Shown in pieces: positions 35,897-44,498 of a stretch of DNA of 64,000 nucleotides. How positions within the stretch are numbered: position 1 is the stretch's first letter; the number at the start of each line of letters is the position of its first letter. The notes under the pieces were generated by a model. It saw only the letters and a list, made by a program, of their open reading frames with translations, was not told where the DNA came from and made no database searches. The translations under genes were made by a program, and so were the position numbers. Source of the stretch: Flavobacteriales bacterium (GTDB lineage: Bacteria > Bacteroidota > Bacteroidia > Flavobacteriales_C > GCA-002722245); contig PBEC01000008.1 in NCBI GenBank assembly GCA_002717515.1, positions 62,001 through 126,000 of the forward strand, read 5' to 3'.

Positions 35897-37507
35897 TTAT
35901 TCTATTTTAAATTTGATTAATCCTATGTTTTTAGGACCAACACTCGGTAAAATTACATTTCCAGCCGGAGTTTCGCTTAATAAAGCAGGTACAGTGTAAA
36001 GGTTTTTCTCGTCACATTTAATTAAAAGCTTCTCCTCTAAATCTCCACTCTTTATGTCAATCTTTACTAGTTTAAGATCAAAGTTTTTTTTGGAGGTAGA
36101 AATTACTTTTCTCTTTGCTTTCTTTACTTTAAAATTCATTGCTTCATTTATAACCTGCCCATTTAAAACTTTTCCTGAATGCGTTACTATGCCGTACTCA
36201 TTATTTTTAATTTTTCTTACAATATCATTATAGAATATATAGACATTATTATTTTTTAAAATTGATTCATACCCTACAACGTTAATCTCCATATTGTCAC
36301 CAGTACAATGAAAATGATGATCATAGCTATCAACCGATTCTATAGCCTGTTCTTCATCAATTTTCTTATACCAACTTAACTTATTATCATCAAACCTTAA
36401 AAAAGATATACTTCCTCTTCCTGTTGTAAAGCTTTCATAAGCATTCTTGTAAAAACCATTACAATGAAATACAACAAATGTACTTTCATCAATAAATTGA
36501 AAATCTCGAAAAAGTGATTGAGGTGTTAACCCATTCATATATGAAAAACTCCATGTACCGTTGATCTCTCTATTTACATCAAAAACTGACATTAAAATTC
36601 CTTGGGGTATACGATAATCCTTTTTAAAAGACCAATCCGCTGATATATATTTTTGATCAAAGAAAGTATCCCACTCTTTGATATGTGAAGAATTAATATA
36701 TTTAAATCCAGCAATTAAAATATTTTTTGATATTGGATTTTCAACAATACTTGAATGGTATAAATCTTTTGGAGGAGATAATTCAAAATATTTTCCCTTA
36801 AAAATATTCACGAGAAAACTTTTTCGCAATTTTTCCTCTTGTTGATGAACAAGTTTATAAAATATACCTTTAGATGTAAATAAAATTTGATTCTTGAACG
36901 GTTGGAATTTATCCTCGTTCTCAATAATTGAGACTTCTTTTAAAACTTCACCACCCTTCCCAAAAATCACAGCCTTATTATAGCATTTTCCTTTCATTTT
37001 TATTTTATTTTGAATGTAAACACCTAATTTATCATTCTGGGCAGCGCAAAAAATAGAAACATTCCTTTTATTTCCTTTCACAGAAGCCAATTCAATAATT
37101 TCTCTTGAAACAAGAGTTTCCTTATCAAGAATTGAACATTTTATTTTTGTTTTATGAATAGCATCACGATAGATAACATATATGAAGTTACCATGTTCAA
37201 TAACCTGAATACCGGGTTCTCTATGAATTGTTGGTATATCATAGCTTAACGGAATTTTATATTGTAATTTTATTTTTATTTGTTTCGAAGATACATAAGC
37301 ATTATGTTCACTATTTAGGATTAATAATTTATGCTTGGTTTGATACGAATTTGTTGCATGAAAAAGAATTTTCCCATTACTCAATACAAACAGGGGTTCG
37401 AAGCAATAAAAACTTTTTGATTTAAACTCAGGTAAATTAACGTTTTCATAGTTTTGTGATTTTACAATTGAAAAACTAAATAACATTAGAAGCAATACAT
37501 TTTTCAT
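35897..37507 (-). CDS. Large secreted protein of unknown function
   Basis: 536 residues with a signal peptide (cleavage near IVKSQ). No lipobox, T9SS sorting domain or catalytic motif is recognised. The sequence shows many short beta-strand segments spaced about 40-60 residues apart (GKILFHATNSYQ, VYIFYNDIVRKI, GNVILPSVGPKNIGLIKF), which might be a beta-propeller; this is only an impression. The composition matches the neighbouring secreted proteins, which argues against recent transfer. It is a single gene between dnaK and the divergent xth. Confidence 0.65.
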   Translation of the reverse strand: MKNVLLLMLFSFSIVKSQNYENVNLPEFKSKSFYCFEPLFVLSNGKILFHATNSYQTKHKLLILNSEHNAYVSSKQIKIKLQYKIPLSYDIPTIHREPGIQVIEHGNFIYVIYRDAIHKTKIKCSILDKETLVSREIIELASVKGNKRNVSIFCAAQNDKLGVYIQNKIKMKGKCYNKAVIFGKGGEVLKEVSIIENEDKFQPFKNQILFTSKGIFYKLVHQQEEKLRKSFLVNIFKGKYFELSPPKDLYHSSIVENPISKNILIAGFKYINSSHIKEWDTFFDQKYISADWSFKKDYRIPQGILMSVFDVNREINGTWSFSYMNGLTPQSLFRDFQFIDESTFVVFHCNGFYKNAYESFTTGRGSISFLRFDDNKLSWYKKIDEEQAIESVDSYDHHFHCTGDNMEINVVGYESILKNNNVYIFYNDIVRKIKNNEYGIVTHSGKVLNGQVINEAMNFKVKKAKRKVISTSKKNFDLKLVKIDIKSGDLEEKLLIKCDEKNLYTVPALLSETPAGNVILPSVGPKNIGLIKFKIE

Positions 37508-37609
37508 TTGATTTAATTTACTTTGTAACCTTAACTTTTTTTTAAAGATAACTATGAAAATTTTGTTTAAGAAATCTCTGATTGTTTATATCAAACTAAT
37601 TGTAGTAAC

Positions 37610-38374
37610 ATGAAATTAATCAGTTGGAACGTGAACGGTATACGAGCCGTGATGAAAAAAGAATTTGTTGAATCATTACATTCAATGGCTCCGGATATTT
37701 TGTGTTTACAAGAAACAAAAGCACAAGATGATCAAGTTGTTGAAGCGTTAAAAGACATTAGAGGATATCATATTTATATAAACTCGGCAATAAAAAAAGG
37801 GTATTCAGGTACTGCTATACTATCTCAAGAAGAGCCGTTAAGTGTTACTTATGGTTTAGGCATTGAAGAACACGATCAAGAAGGAAGAGTGATTACGGCT
37901 GAATACGAATCATTTTATTTAGTAAACGCTTATGTACCCAATGCACAAAATGGCTTAAAACGATTAGACTACAGAGCCCAATGGGATAAAGACATGTTGG
38001 CTTTTTTACAAAAATTAGACGCGGAAAAACCTGTTGTTTTTTGTGGAGATTTAAACGTTGCCCACACCGAAAAAGACATCAAAAACGCAAAGAGCAACTA
38101 CAACAAATCACCCGGTTATACTCAAGTAGAAATTGATGGATTATCTGCATTTATAAAAGCTGAATTTGTCGATATATGGAGACACTTTCATCCAGATGAA
38201 ATAAAATACAGCTGGTGGAGCTATCGGTTCAACAGTAGAGCTAAAAACACAGGCTGGAGAATCGATTATTTTTTAACCAGTAAAAGATTGCTTAAAGTAA
38301 TCTCAGATGCAGAAATTCACAACAATATATATGGCTCAGATCATTGTCCAGTAAGTATAAATATAAATTCGTAG
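37610..38374 (+). CDS. xth: Exodeoxyribonuclease III / AP endonuclease family 1
   Basis: 254 residues. Mg2+-dependent exonuclease and AP endonuclease in base excision repair. Family motifs: SWNVNGIRA at the N-terminus, CLQETKAQDD (catalytic Glu), AYVPNAQNG, CGDLNVAH (catalytic Asp and Asn), YSWWSYR (DNA contact), RIDYFLTS and the final SDHCPVSI with catalytic His. Full length for the family. It stands alone between divergent and convergent genes; its stop is 12 bp from the convergent ThiE-like gene. Confidence 0.96.
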   Translation: MKLISWNVNGIRAVMKKEFVESLHSMAPDILCLQETKAQDDQVVEALKDIRGYHIYINSAIKKGYSGTAILSQEEPLSVTYGLGIEEHDQEGRVITAEYESFYLVNAYVPNAQNGLKRLDYRAQWDKDMLAFLQKLDAEKPVVFCGDLNVAHTEKDIKNAKSNYNKSPGYTQVEIDGLSAFIKAEFVDIWRHFHPDEIKYSWWSYRFNSRAKNTGWRIDYFLTSKRLLKVISDAEIHNNIYGSDHCPVSININS

Positions 38375-38386
38375 GGAAAATAAACA

Positions 38387-39028
38387 TTATATTTCCCAAC
38401 CGGATATGATAGCAGCTTGAAATTTTTTTATTTCGAGTGGCACATCGTGAACTATAAGTGCTTCACATGATATGGCTAAACCATAAATTCCTGAGGGGGC
38501 TAAAAATGCAACGTCGGTTAAACGAATTCCTCCTGCTGCAAGAACTGGAATATTCAAATTCTTTTTAGCCATTTCATCAATTACAGTTTTATACCCTGTA
38601 ATACCTATTATTTGAGCTCCTTCATCTTTTGAACCTCTATTTTCGTAGGGCCCTAAAAACAAGTAGTCAAAATCATTCTTAATCTTAAGAATATCATCTA
38701 AATTATTGACCGAACTTCCTAAAATAAATTGCGCTTTTAGTTTTTTAAAGACTTTCGAATCAATAGGCTTGGTTTTACTGAAATGAATTCCATCAGCACC
38801 TACTTTTTCAGCAATCTCAGGATGATCCCAAACAATAAGTTTTGCATTATTTTTCCGGGCTATTTTGACTGATTTTTTTGCAGTTTTAAAACATTCTTCT
38901 TTACTGAAATTATTCATTTTAAGATGAATAAAATCACATCCTAAAGATGATACTTTTTTTACTTGCTCTTCAAATGTGAGTAGAAGATTTTCTTCAGTGA
39001 AGTATTGAAGTCTTGATATTGTTTTCAC
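38387..39028 (-). CDS. Atypical thiamine-phosphate synthase (ThiE/TenI superfamily)
   Basis: A 213-aa TIM-barrel protein of the ThiE/TenI fold: N-terminal FIHLKMNN aligns with the pyrimidine-loop 'VQLREK' motif, ADGIHFSKTK with 'ADGVHLGQ', FLGPYENRGSKD with the 'GPIFPTxTK' phosphate loop, and VLAAGGI with the C-terminal phosphate-binding turn. Several residues expected for catalysis differ from classical ThiE (RE to KM, the ND of INDR to WD), so activity as thiamine-phosphate synthase is uncertain. It lies 150 bp behind the riboswitch-controlled TonB receptor, with a terminator between. No other thi gene is in the window. Confidence 0.7.
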   Translation of the reverse strand: MKTISRLQYFTEENLLLTFEEQVKKVSSLGCDFIHLKMNNFSKEECFKTAKKSVKIARKNNAKLIVWDHPEIAEKVGADGIHFSKTKPIDSKVFKKLKAQFILGSSVNNLDDILKIKNDFDYLFLGPYENRGSKDEGAQIIGITGYKTVIDEMAKKNLNIPVLAAGGIRLTDVAFLAPSGIYGLAISCEALIVHDVPLEIKKFQAAIISGWEI

Positions 39029-39139
39029 TATTAATGACTTATCTAATCTCCCAAAAAATAGAAATCTTAACCGAAATAAGCAAATGATTATCTTGAATAG
39101 AACTGCTTAAATTTAAAAACTCGATAAATCAAAGAATAA

Positions 39140-39165
39140 AGAGTCGGACCCAAACACCCGACTCT
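39140..39165 (-). terminator. Intrinsic terminator after the TPP-controlled TonB receptor
   Basis: An 8-bp inverted repeat (agagtcgg / ccgactct) with a 10-nt loop lies just after the receptor stop at 39179 on the minus strand, and is followed by the T-rich sequence tttattcttt on that strand. Confidence 0.75.
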
Positions 39166-39178
39166 TCATTACTTAAAT

Positions 39179-41626
39179 TTAAAACTTAACTGTTATTCCA
39201 GTTAAGAAATTAGTTCCTGCTTGTGGATATAGCCAATTTTCATTTATTCTCTGACCTCCACTAAGGCCGCCCCAAGTATAACCATTACTGCTGTACATTT
39301 CGTTAAAAATATTGTTTACCAACAAATTAAACTGAATGTCTTTTAGCATGAGACAAGACGTACTGTAACTGGCAATAAAATCACTAACCAAGTAAGCCGG
39401 TAAATCTCTATCATCACTTGATGTATTATCCAAATATTGTTTTCCTACATATTTGGTTTGCAACCCTAAAGACAATCCATTAATGGGTTGAAATGAAATT
39501 AAACTTGCTGCAATAAGTGAAGGCGAAAATGAAATATCAGTATTTGTATGAACTTCTTCGTCATCTGTCCATGTATCCCAATTAGATACGACCTCAGTAA
39601 ACTCCTTTATTTTATTTTGTGAAAGTGTGGTGTTAACGCTCCACTCTAATTTATCAGTGAGCTTAATTGATCCTGATAATTCAATCCCTGCTCGATAACT
39701 ACTTCTAACATTATCGCGGATAGAAGAACCAACATCATTCAGTGCACCCGTTAAAACAAGTTGATTTCTGTAATCCATGTAGTATAAATTCGCCTGTCCC
39801 AAAAACTTTTTAAAACGTCCCTCTAAACCAACTTCATAATCATACAATGTTTCATGATTGGGTTGAGCGTTCTTTGGATTATCTATAAAATCATTTCTAA
39901 CCGGCTCTCTATTTGCCACACTAAATGAACCATATGCTAAAATTTTATCCGAAACTTGATAGTTTAAACCAAATTTTGGATTAAAAAACACAAATGAAGT
40001 ATCGACATCTAAATCACGTAGATCATTATCTGTACCAACATTTGAATATGTAATACTCCTAACTTGCAAATCAATAAAACCATTCATTTTATTGTTTACT
40101 GAAAATTCAGACTTTAAATAAGAATTGAAATCTGTCTTTTTTCCTACATTATCATAGTATTTATCTCTAATTTCGGAATTACTGGCATATTGCGCCCATA
40201 TGATTTCACCAAAATGATCCCCCACATATTCATTATAGCCTCCACCTAAAATTACGTTTACTTTTTTTGTTGCGTACTTTACGCTGTATACTCCACCATA
40301 GAAATGGTTGTCCAACCATCTTCTTCGAATAAAATCAGAAGTGGTAACCGTATCATTTGTAAAAACAACAGGATCAAGATTGTAGTCAGATAAATCATCA
40401 CCCGTTCTATACTGCTCATAATATCCCCTTCCATATGTATAGTGAAGAGATGCATTTGCAGTTAATTTATCTGTAAACTCGTGAGTTAAATGGAGTTGAT
40501 AATGGTCTTGAGCATAATTATCCACCTCATTGTCGTAGGTGTAATAGTTGTATGTTCTTCCTGAGTTTACCAAATTTGCGGAATCCGATGAACCCCACCA
40601 GTTGTTAGCAATGGAGGCTAAAACACCTGCTTGATCGTTATTAAGCTTGGCCTCTGGAGTTCCCCACCAGGCTTGATATGTTTTTTCCTTTCCGGCAAAA
40701 GTTACAGCCTTAACAATTGTTTTCTTTCCGTAGTACCCTCCTTGTAAAAAATAAGAGGATAAATCTGCCGATGCTCTATCCAAATAACCATCAGAAGAAA
40801 TTGACGACAAACGACCATCCATTGCCCAATGCTCATTTATTAATCCAGTACCCAAACGAATGGTATTTTTATTGGTATTAAAAGAACCATAAGAAGAGGA
40901 AACTTCGCCATAAGCAGAATCAGAAACCAAATCCGTTTGTAGATTTACAGAGGCGCCAAATGCTGCAGCTCCATTTGTGGATGAACCGACCCCTCTTTGG
41001 ATTTGAATATTTTGTGTAGAAGATGCAAAATCAGGCATATTTACCCAAAACGTTCCGTGAGATTCAGCATCATTGATGGGAATACCATTTACCGTAACAT
41101 TAATCCGAGTAGCATCAGAACCTCTTATTCGAAATCCTGTATATCCAACACCTGCTCCTGCATCTGAAGTAGTAACAATTGAAGGAGTGAGTTTAATTAA
41201 AGAAGCAATATCCTGCCCCAAATTAATTTTTTCGTAGTCTTCCTTATTTATATTAACATGAGCAACGGGAGCATTTCCCTTAACTCTTGTTGCTTGAATA
41301 GACACCTCATCCAATGATTGCGGAGAGACTGAAAGGGAGAAGTTTATTGTTGCATTTGCACCTTTTATAACAACAGTATTGACCACCTTTTCTTTTCCTG
41401 AAATTTCAGCGGAAATTTGATATTCACCATTTGGAAGGTTCGTAAGTTTAAATTCACCATCAGGATTGGTGTAAACACCTTGATAGGTATTTTCAATTTT
41501 TACTAAAGCTCCAAAAACCGGATTTCTTAGTGTATCCTTTACAACTCCTGAAATGGAGTATTGGCTAAACACCGAAAACGATGCAAGGATACATAACGCC
41601 GTTAAAAATAAGTTACTTTTTTTCAT
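39179..41626 (-). CDS. TonB-dependent receptor, probable thiamine/thiamine-precursor transporter
   Basis: 815 residues. After a signal peptide (VFSQYS) a carboxypeptidase-like regulatory beta-sandwich (about 24-105) is followed by a plug domain (about 115-230; GFRIRGSDATRINVTVNGIPIND) and a 22-strand barrel. The last strand, AGTNFLTGITVKF, ends in the C-terminal Phe recognised by the BAM complex. These proteins import ligands across the outer membrane using TonB energy. The ligand is inferred from the TPP riboswitch in its 5' leader, which shows that this gene is shut off by thiamine pyrophosphate. Confidence 0.88.
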   Translation of the reverse strand: MKKSNLFLTALCILASFSVFSQYSISGVVKDTLRNPVFGALVKIENTYQGVYTNPDGEFKLTNLPNGEYQISAEISGKEKVVNTVVIKGANATINFSLSVSPQSLDEVSIQATRVKGNAPVAHVNINKEDYEKINLGQDIASLIKLTPSIVTTSDAGAGVGYTGFRIRGSDATRINVTVNGIPINDAESHGTFWVNMPDFASSTQNIQIQRGVGSSTNGAAAFGASVNLQTDLVSDSAYGEVSSSYGSFNTNKNTIRLGTGLINEHWAMDGRLSSISSDGYLDRASADLSSYFLQGGYYGKKTIVKAVTFAGKEKTYQAWWGTPEAKLNNDQAGVLASIANNWWGSSDSANLVNSGRTYNYYTYDNEVDNYAQDHYQLHLTHEFTDKLTANASLHYTYGRGYYEQYRTGDDLSDYNLDPVVFTNDTVTTSDFIRRRWLDNHFYGGVYSVKYATKKVNVILGGGYNEYVGDHFGEIIWAQYASNSEIRDKYYDNVGKKTDFNSYLKSEFSVNNKMNGFIDLQVRSITYSNVGTDNDLRDLDVDTSFVFFNPKFGLNYQVSDKILAYGSFSVANREPVRNDFIDNPKNAQPNHETLYDYEVGLEGRFKKFLGQANLYYMDYRNQLVLTGALNDVGSSIRDNVRSSYRAGIELSGSIKLTDKLEWSVNTTLSQNKIKEFTEVVSNWDTWTDDEEVHTNTDISFSPSLIAASLISFQPINGLSLGLQTKYVGKQYLDNTSSDDRDLPAYLVSDFIASYSTSCLMLKDIQFNLLVNNIFNEMYSSNGYTWGGLSGGQRINENWLYPQAGTNFLTGITVKF

Positions 41627-41698
41627 AGTAAATCAACTTTTAAGACGAATGCAGAGGAGTAATACAAACGTGTGTATTAAACTTTATTGGTTTATTAT

Positions 41699-41796
41699 CT
41701 CGTTTACCTACGCCAGCATTATCTGGATCAGGTTTATTTCCCTTGTATGGGAAAAACGGGTATAATCTCAGCCTTTAATTTTTAAGGCACCCCTCA
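41699..41796 (-). promoter_or_regulatory. TPP riboswitch (THI element)
   Basis: On the minus strand the conserved TPP aptamer core is complete and in order: GAGGGGTGCC, AAGGCTGAGATTATACCC, AACCTGATCCAGATAATGCTGG and CGTAGGTAA. The pieces match the P2 (pyrimidine-sensing) and P4-P5 (pyrophosphate-sensing) arms, and an extra P3 hairpin (cccatacaaggg) is present. It lies about 70 nt upstream of the TonB receptor start, so control is most likely of that gene. Confidence 0.96.
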
Positions 41797-41844
41797 ATGA
41801 GTGGGGCAAAATTAGTAATAAAAAACAGAAAAAAAAATCTGATT

Positions 41845-42363
41845 TCATAGTTTATTAACAATGTTTTTCGCGATTTCCAAACGTTCTCTACGAGTACCTT
41901 TTACAACGCTGAAAGGCAAATCATTATCCACGAATATAGACTTATATGCATCAAACAAACGCTGCCTGTCTTTTGCATTTGGATGCTCACGTAAAGGATC
42001 ATGCGTCCAGGGAACATCAACATCGCAAAGCAAATAATGCGTATAATCATCAATGTTGAGCAACTCTTCTATAATAGGTTCCTCTCGTTTGTATTTTTCT
42101 TGGATCCAGACCTTGTAGGTGATGTAATTTGTATCAAAAATGATGAATGGATTTCTCCTATTTTCTTCAACAAAACTTCGCTCAGACTCCAACTGACCAT
42201 GAATCATATTAAGTACATCCTGATAGGTATACTCTACTCCATTAGATTCAAGATAAACACGAGCGTATTCTGGTACGGTTTTTATTTGAAAACAAGTAGC
42301 TAAATCTTTACAAAGAGTAGATTTACCAGTAGATTCAGGACCTATGACCACAATTTTTTTCAC
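41845..42363 (-). CDS. NadR-like nucleoside kinase (P-loop ATPase)
   Basis: A 172-aa P-loop kinase similar to the C-terminal ribosylnicotinamide-kinase domain of NadR. Walker A is GPESTGKST (residues about 8-16); a Walker B-like FIIFDTNY and a LID-type region HDPLREHPNAKDRQRLFDAY follow. Such kinases trap nicotinamide riboside (or, in some PnuC-linked gene pairs, another vitamin) by phosphorylation after uptake. Its start overlaps the stop of the PnuC-family gene by 4 bp, so they are coupled. It lies upstream of the TPP riboswitch, which therefore need not control it. Confidence 0.82.
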   Translation of the reverse strand: MKKIVVIGPESTGKSTLCKDLATCFQIKTVPEYARVYLESNGVEYTYQDVLNMIHGQLESERSFVEENRRNPFIIFDTNYITYKVWIQEKYKREEPIIEELLNIDDYTHYLLCDVDVPWTHDPLREHPNAKDRQRLFDAYKSIFVDNDLPFSVVKGTRRERLEIAKNIVNKL

Positions 42364-42986
42364 AAAACAGAATTAATAGTTTTGAATACACTTGAAAACC
42401 GAATTGATTTTGGTTCAGATTTTTTCCAAGAAAAATAGCCATAAGCAGCAAGAGCAGTATAAAAAATCATGAGTAATGCGTACACATTCAAATCTCTACT
42501 CCAATATAAACCAGCGGATACAATATCAATTATAATCCAGTATATCCAACTACTCAACCATTTTCGAATCGTAATCCAGGTTGCTAAAAAACTAAAAACA
42601 GTTGTAAATGAATCCACTAATGGTCTTGTTGCATCGGGCAAAATAAGAGAAATTAAAAAATACAATCCAAAACTTAAAACAACACCAATAAGAATAAAAA
42701 CAATATGTGTCGAGGAATTAACTTTAATAACAAATGGACGATCTGTTTTAGGATTACTCCATTGAATCCAGCCTATTACTCCCGCTATCACATAGTAAAA
42801 GTAAAGAATTGCTTCTGCATATAATTTTGAATATATCCAAAACAGATATACACTTAACAATGAGTGTATGACTCCAGCACCCCAACAAAAAACATTCTTC
42901 TTGGCAGCTAAATAAATATATGCTACTCCAAAAAAAGTTCCTGAAATTTCAATTATGAGGGGTAGGTTTTCCATCTGATAATTCAA
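42360..42986 (-). CDS. PnuC-family vitamin transporter
   Basis: A 208-aa inner-membrane protein with about seven hydrophobic segments. Family features include GAGVIHSLLSVYLFW near the start, a 'YYVIAGVIGWIQW' segment and, in the seventh region, WIYWIIIDIVS with the WxxWxxxD arrangement typical of the PnuC superfamily. PnuC proteins facilitate uptake of nicotinamide riboside; the related PnuT proteins carry thiamine. The pairing with a NadR-type kinase favours nicotinamide riboside, whereas the nearby TPP riboswitch makes thiamine possible; the sequence alone cannot decide. No riboswitch lies in its own 5' region. Confidence 0.85.
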   Translation of the reverse strand: MNYQMENLPLIIEISGTFFGVAYIYLAAKKNVFCWGAGVIHSLLSVYLFWIYSKLYAEAILYFYYVIAGVIGWIQWSNPKTDRPFVIKVNSSTHIVFILIGVVLSFGLYFLISLILPDATRPLVDSFTTVFSFLATWITIRKWLSSWIYWIIIDIVSAGLYWSRDLNVYALLMIFYTALAAYGYFSWKKSEPKSIRFSSVFKTINSVL

Positions 42987-43082
42987 TTCAAAAGTATAAA
43001 CTTGTTAGGAATAAAAAAGAACTCTTTTTGAAAAAAGTAATGTCTTCATTTATGAAGCGTTAGATTTTCCCTAAAATATAAA

Positions 43083-43091
43083 GGGGGGGGG
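43083..43091. repeat. G9 homopolymer tract in the pnuC-phrB intergenic region
   Basis: Nine consecutive G on the plus strand in an otherwise AT-rich stretch, about 46 bp upstream of the photolyase start and about 100 bp upstream of the divergent transporter start. Confidence 0.9.
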
Positions 43092-43136
43092 TGTTTAAAA
43101 TTTTAACTTAATTTGCCATAACAACAATAAAACATT

Positions 43137-44417
43137 ATGAATATTTTTTGGTTCAGAAGAGATTTACGAATTGAAGACAATACAGCATTCTCAAAAGCGC
43201 TTGAAAATGCAAACTCAGTCCTCCCAATTTTTATATTTGATGAAGACATTTTAAATGATTTAGATCCAAATGATTCAAGAGTAAACTTCATTTACGAATG
43301 TTTAGACAAAATAAATTCTCAACTCTTGAATAAAAACTCTAGTATTCTAGTATTGAAAGGACAAGTTGAATCAGTGTGGACATCTTTAATAGAAAGATTT
43401 CCAATAAAAAAAGTATACTTTAATCATGATTATGAACCCTATGCTAGGAAAAGAGACAAAAAGGTAATTGACTTTTTAAAAAATCACAACATAGAAGTTA
43501 AAACCTTCAAGGATCAAGTCATCTTTGAAAAATCAGAAGTGATAAAAAAAGACGGAACCCCTTACACGGTATACACACCATATAAAAACAAATGGTTAGA
43601 AAAGTTTGTTGCTGAATCAACTAAAAATGTTAAAAAAGAGCCAGAATGGGAAAACTTATGTGATACTGAATACAAATTTCCTTCCCTGAAGTCTTTAAAA
43701 TTAATGCCATCCGCAATAAAAGTAAAACCTTGGAATTTAAGTAAAATAGAACGATATGATGAATATAGAAATTTTCCAGAACTAAATGCTACATCAGCAC
43801 TCGGACCTCATTTGAGATTTGGTACGGTTTCCATTAGAAAACTGGCAGATAAAGCGAGCAGAATAAACCAAACTTTTCTATCCGAACTCATATGGAGAGA
43901 ATTTTTTATGCAAATTCTTTGGCACTTCCCAGAGTCGACTCATCAAAATTTCAAATCAAAATACGATGGAATTCAATGGAGAAACAACCATGAAGAATTC
44001 AATAAATGGTGCAGTGGACAAACTGGATATCCAATTGTTGATGCGGGGATGAGAGAACTGAACCAAACTGGCTACATGCACAATCGAGTTAGAATGATTA
44101 CATCGAGTTTCCTGATAAAACATTTACTCATCGACTGGCGTTGGGGTGAAGCTTATTTTGCAAGTAAATTGTTGGATTTTGAGTTGTCGAGTAATGTAGG
44201 GAATTGGCAATGGGCAGCAGGAACAGGTTGTGACTCTGCTCCCTACTTTCGCGTTTTTAATCCATACGAACAAGTTAAAAAATTCGACAAAAATTTCAAT
44301 TACATAAAAAAATGGGTTCCTGAATTTCAAGAATTAACATACCCTTTACCCATTGTAAATCATAAAGAAGCAAGGTTAAGAGCTTTGGAAGCTTATAAGA
44401 AAGGCTTGAATACTTAA
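43137..44417 (+). CDS. phrB: Deoxyribodipyrimidine photolyase (class I cryptochrome/photolyase family)
   Basis: 426 residues. Light-driven repair of cyclobutane pyrimidine dimers with FAD. The N-terminal alpha/beta domain (NIFWFRRDLRIEDN) would bind an antenna pigment; the C-terminal helical FAD domain has LGPHLRFGTVSIR, LIWREFFMQ, DAGMRELNQTGYMHNRVRM and a SNVGNWQWAAGTGCDSAPYFR signature. The Trp residues for electron transfer (IEW-type positions) appear present in these motifs, so an active repair enzyme is likely. It is divergent from the PnuC-family gene, with a G9 tract in the gap. Confidence 0.95.
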   Translation: MNIFWFRRDLRIEDNTAFSKALENANSVLPIFIFDEDILNDLDPNDSRVNFIYECLDKINSQLLNKNSSILVLKGQVESVWTSLIERFPIKKVYFNHDYEPYARKRDKKVIDFLKNHNIEVKTFKDQVIFEKSEVIKKDGTPYTVYTPYKNKWLEKFVAESTKNVKKEPEWENLCDTEYKFPSLKSLKLMPSAIKVKPWNLSKIERYDEYRNFPELNATSALGPHLRFGTVSIRKLADKASRINQTFLSELIWREFFMQILWHFPESTHQNFKSKYDGIQWRNNHEEFNKWCSGQTGYPIVDAGMRELNQTGYMHNRVRMITSSFLIKHLLIDWRWGEAYFASKLLDFELSSNVGNWQWAAGTGCDSAPYFRVFNPYEQVKKFDKNFNYIKKWVPEFQELTYPLPIVNHKEARLRALEAYKKGLNT

Positions 44418-44498
44418 TTAACAATTAAACCTTTATTATTTAGTACAAAATAATAGTAGAATTTTATTTTCAACTCTTAAATTGTATTCTGCAATTGA

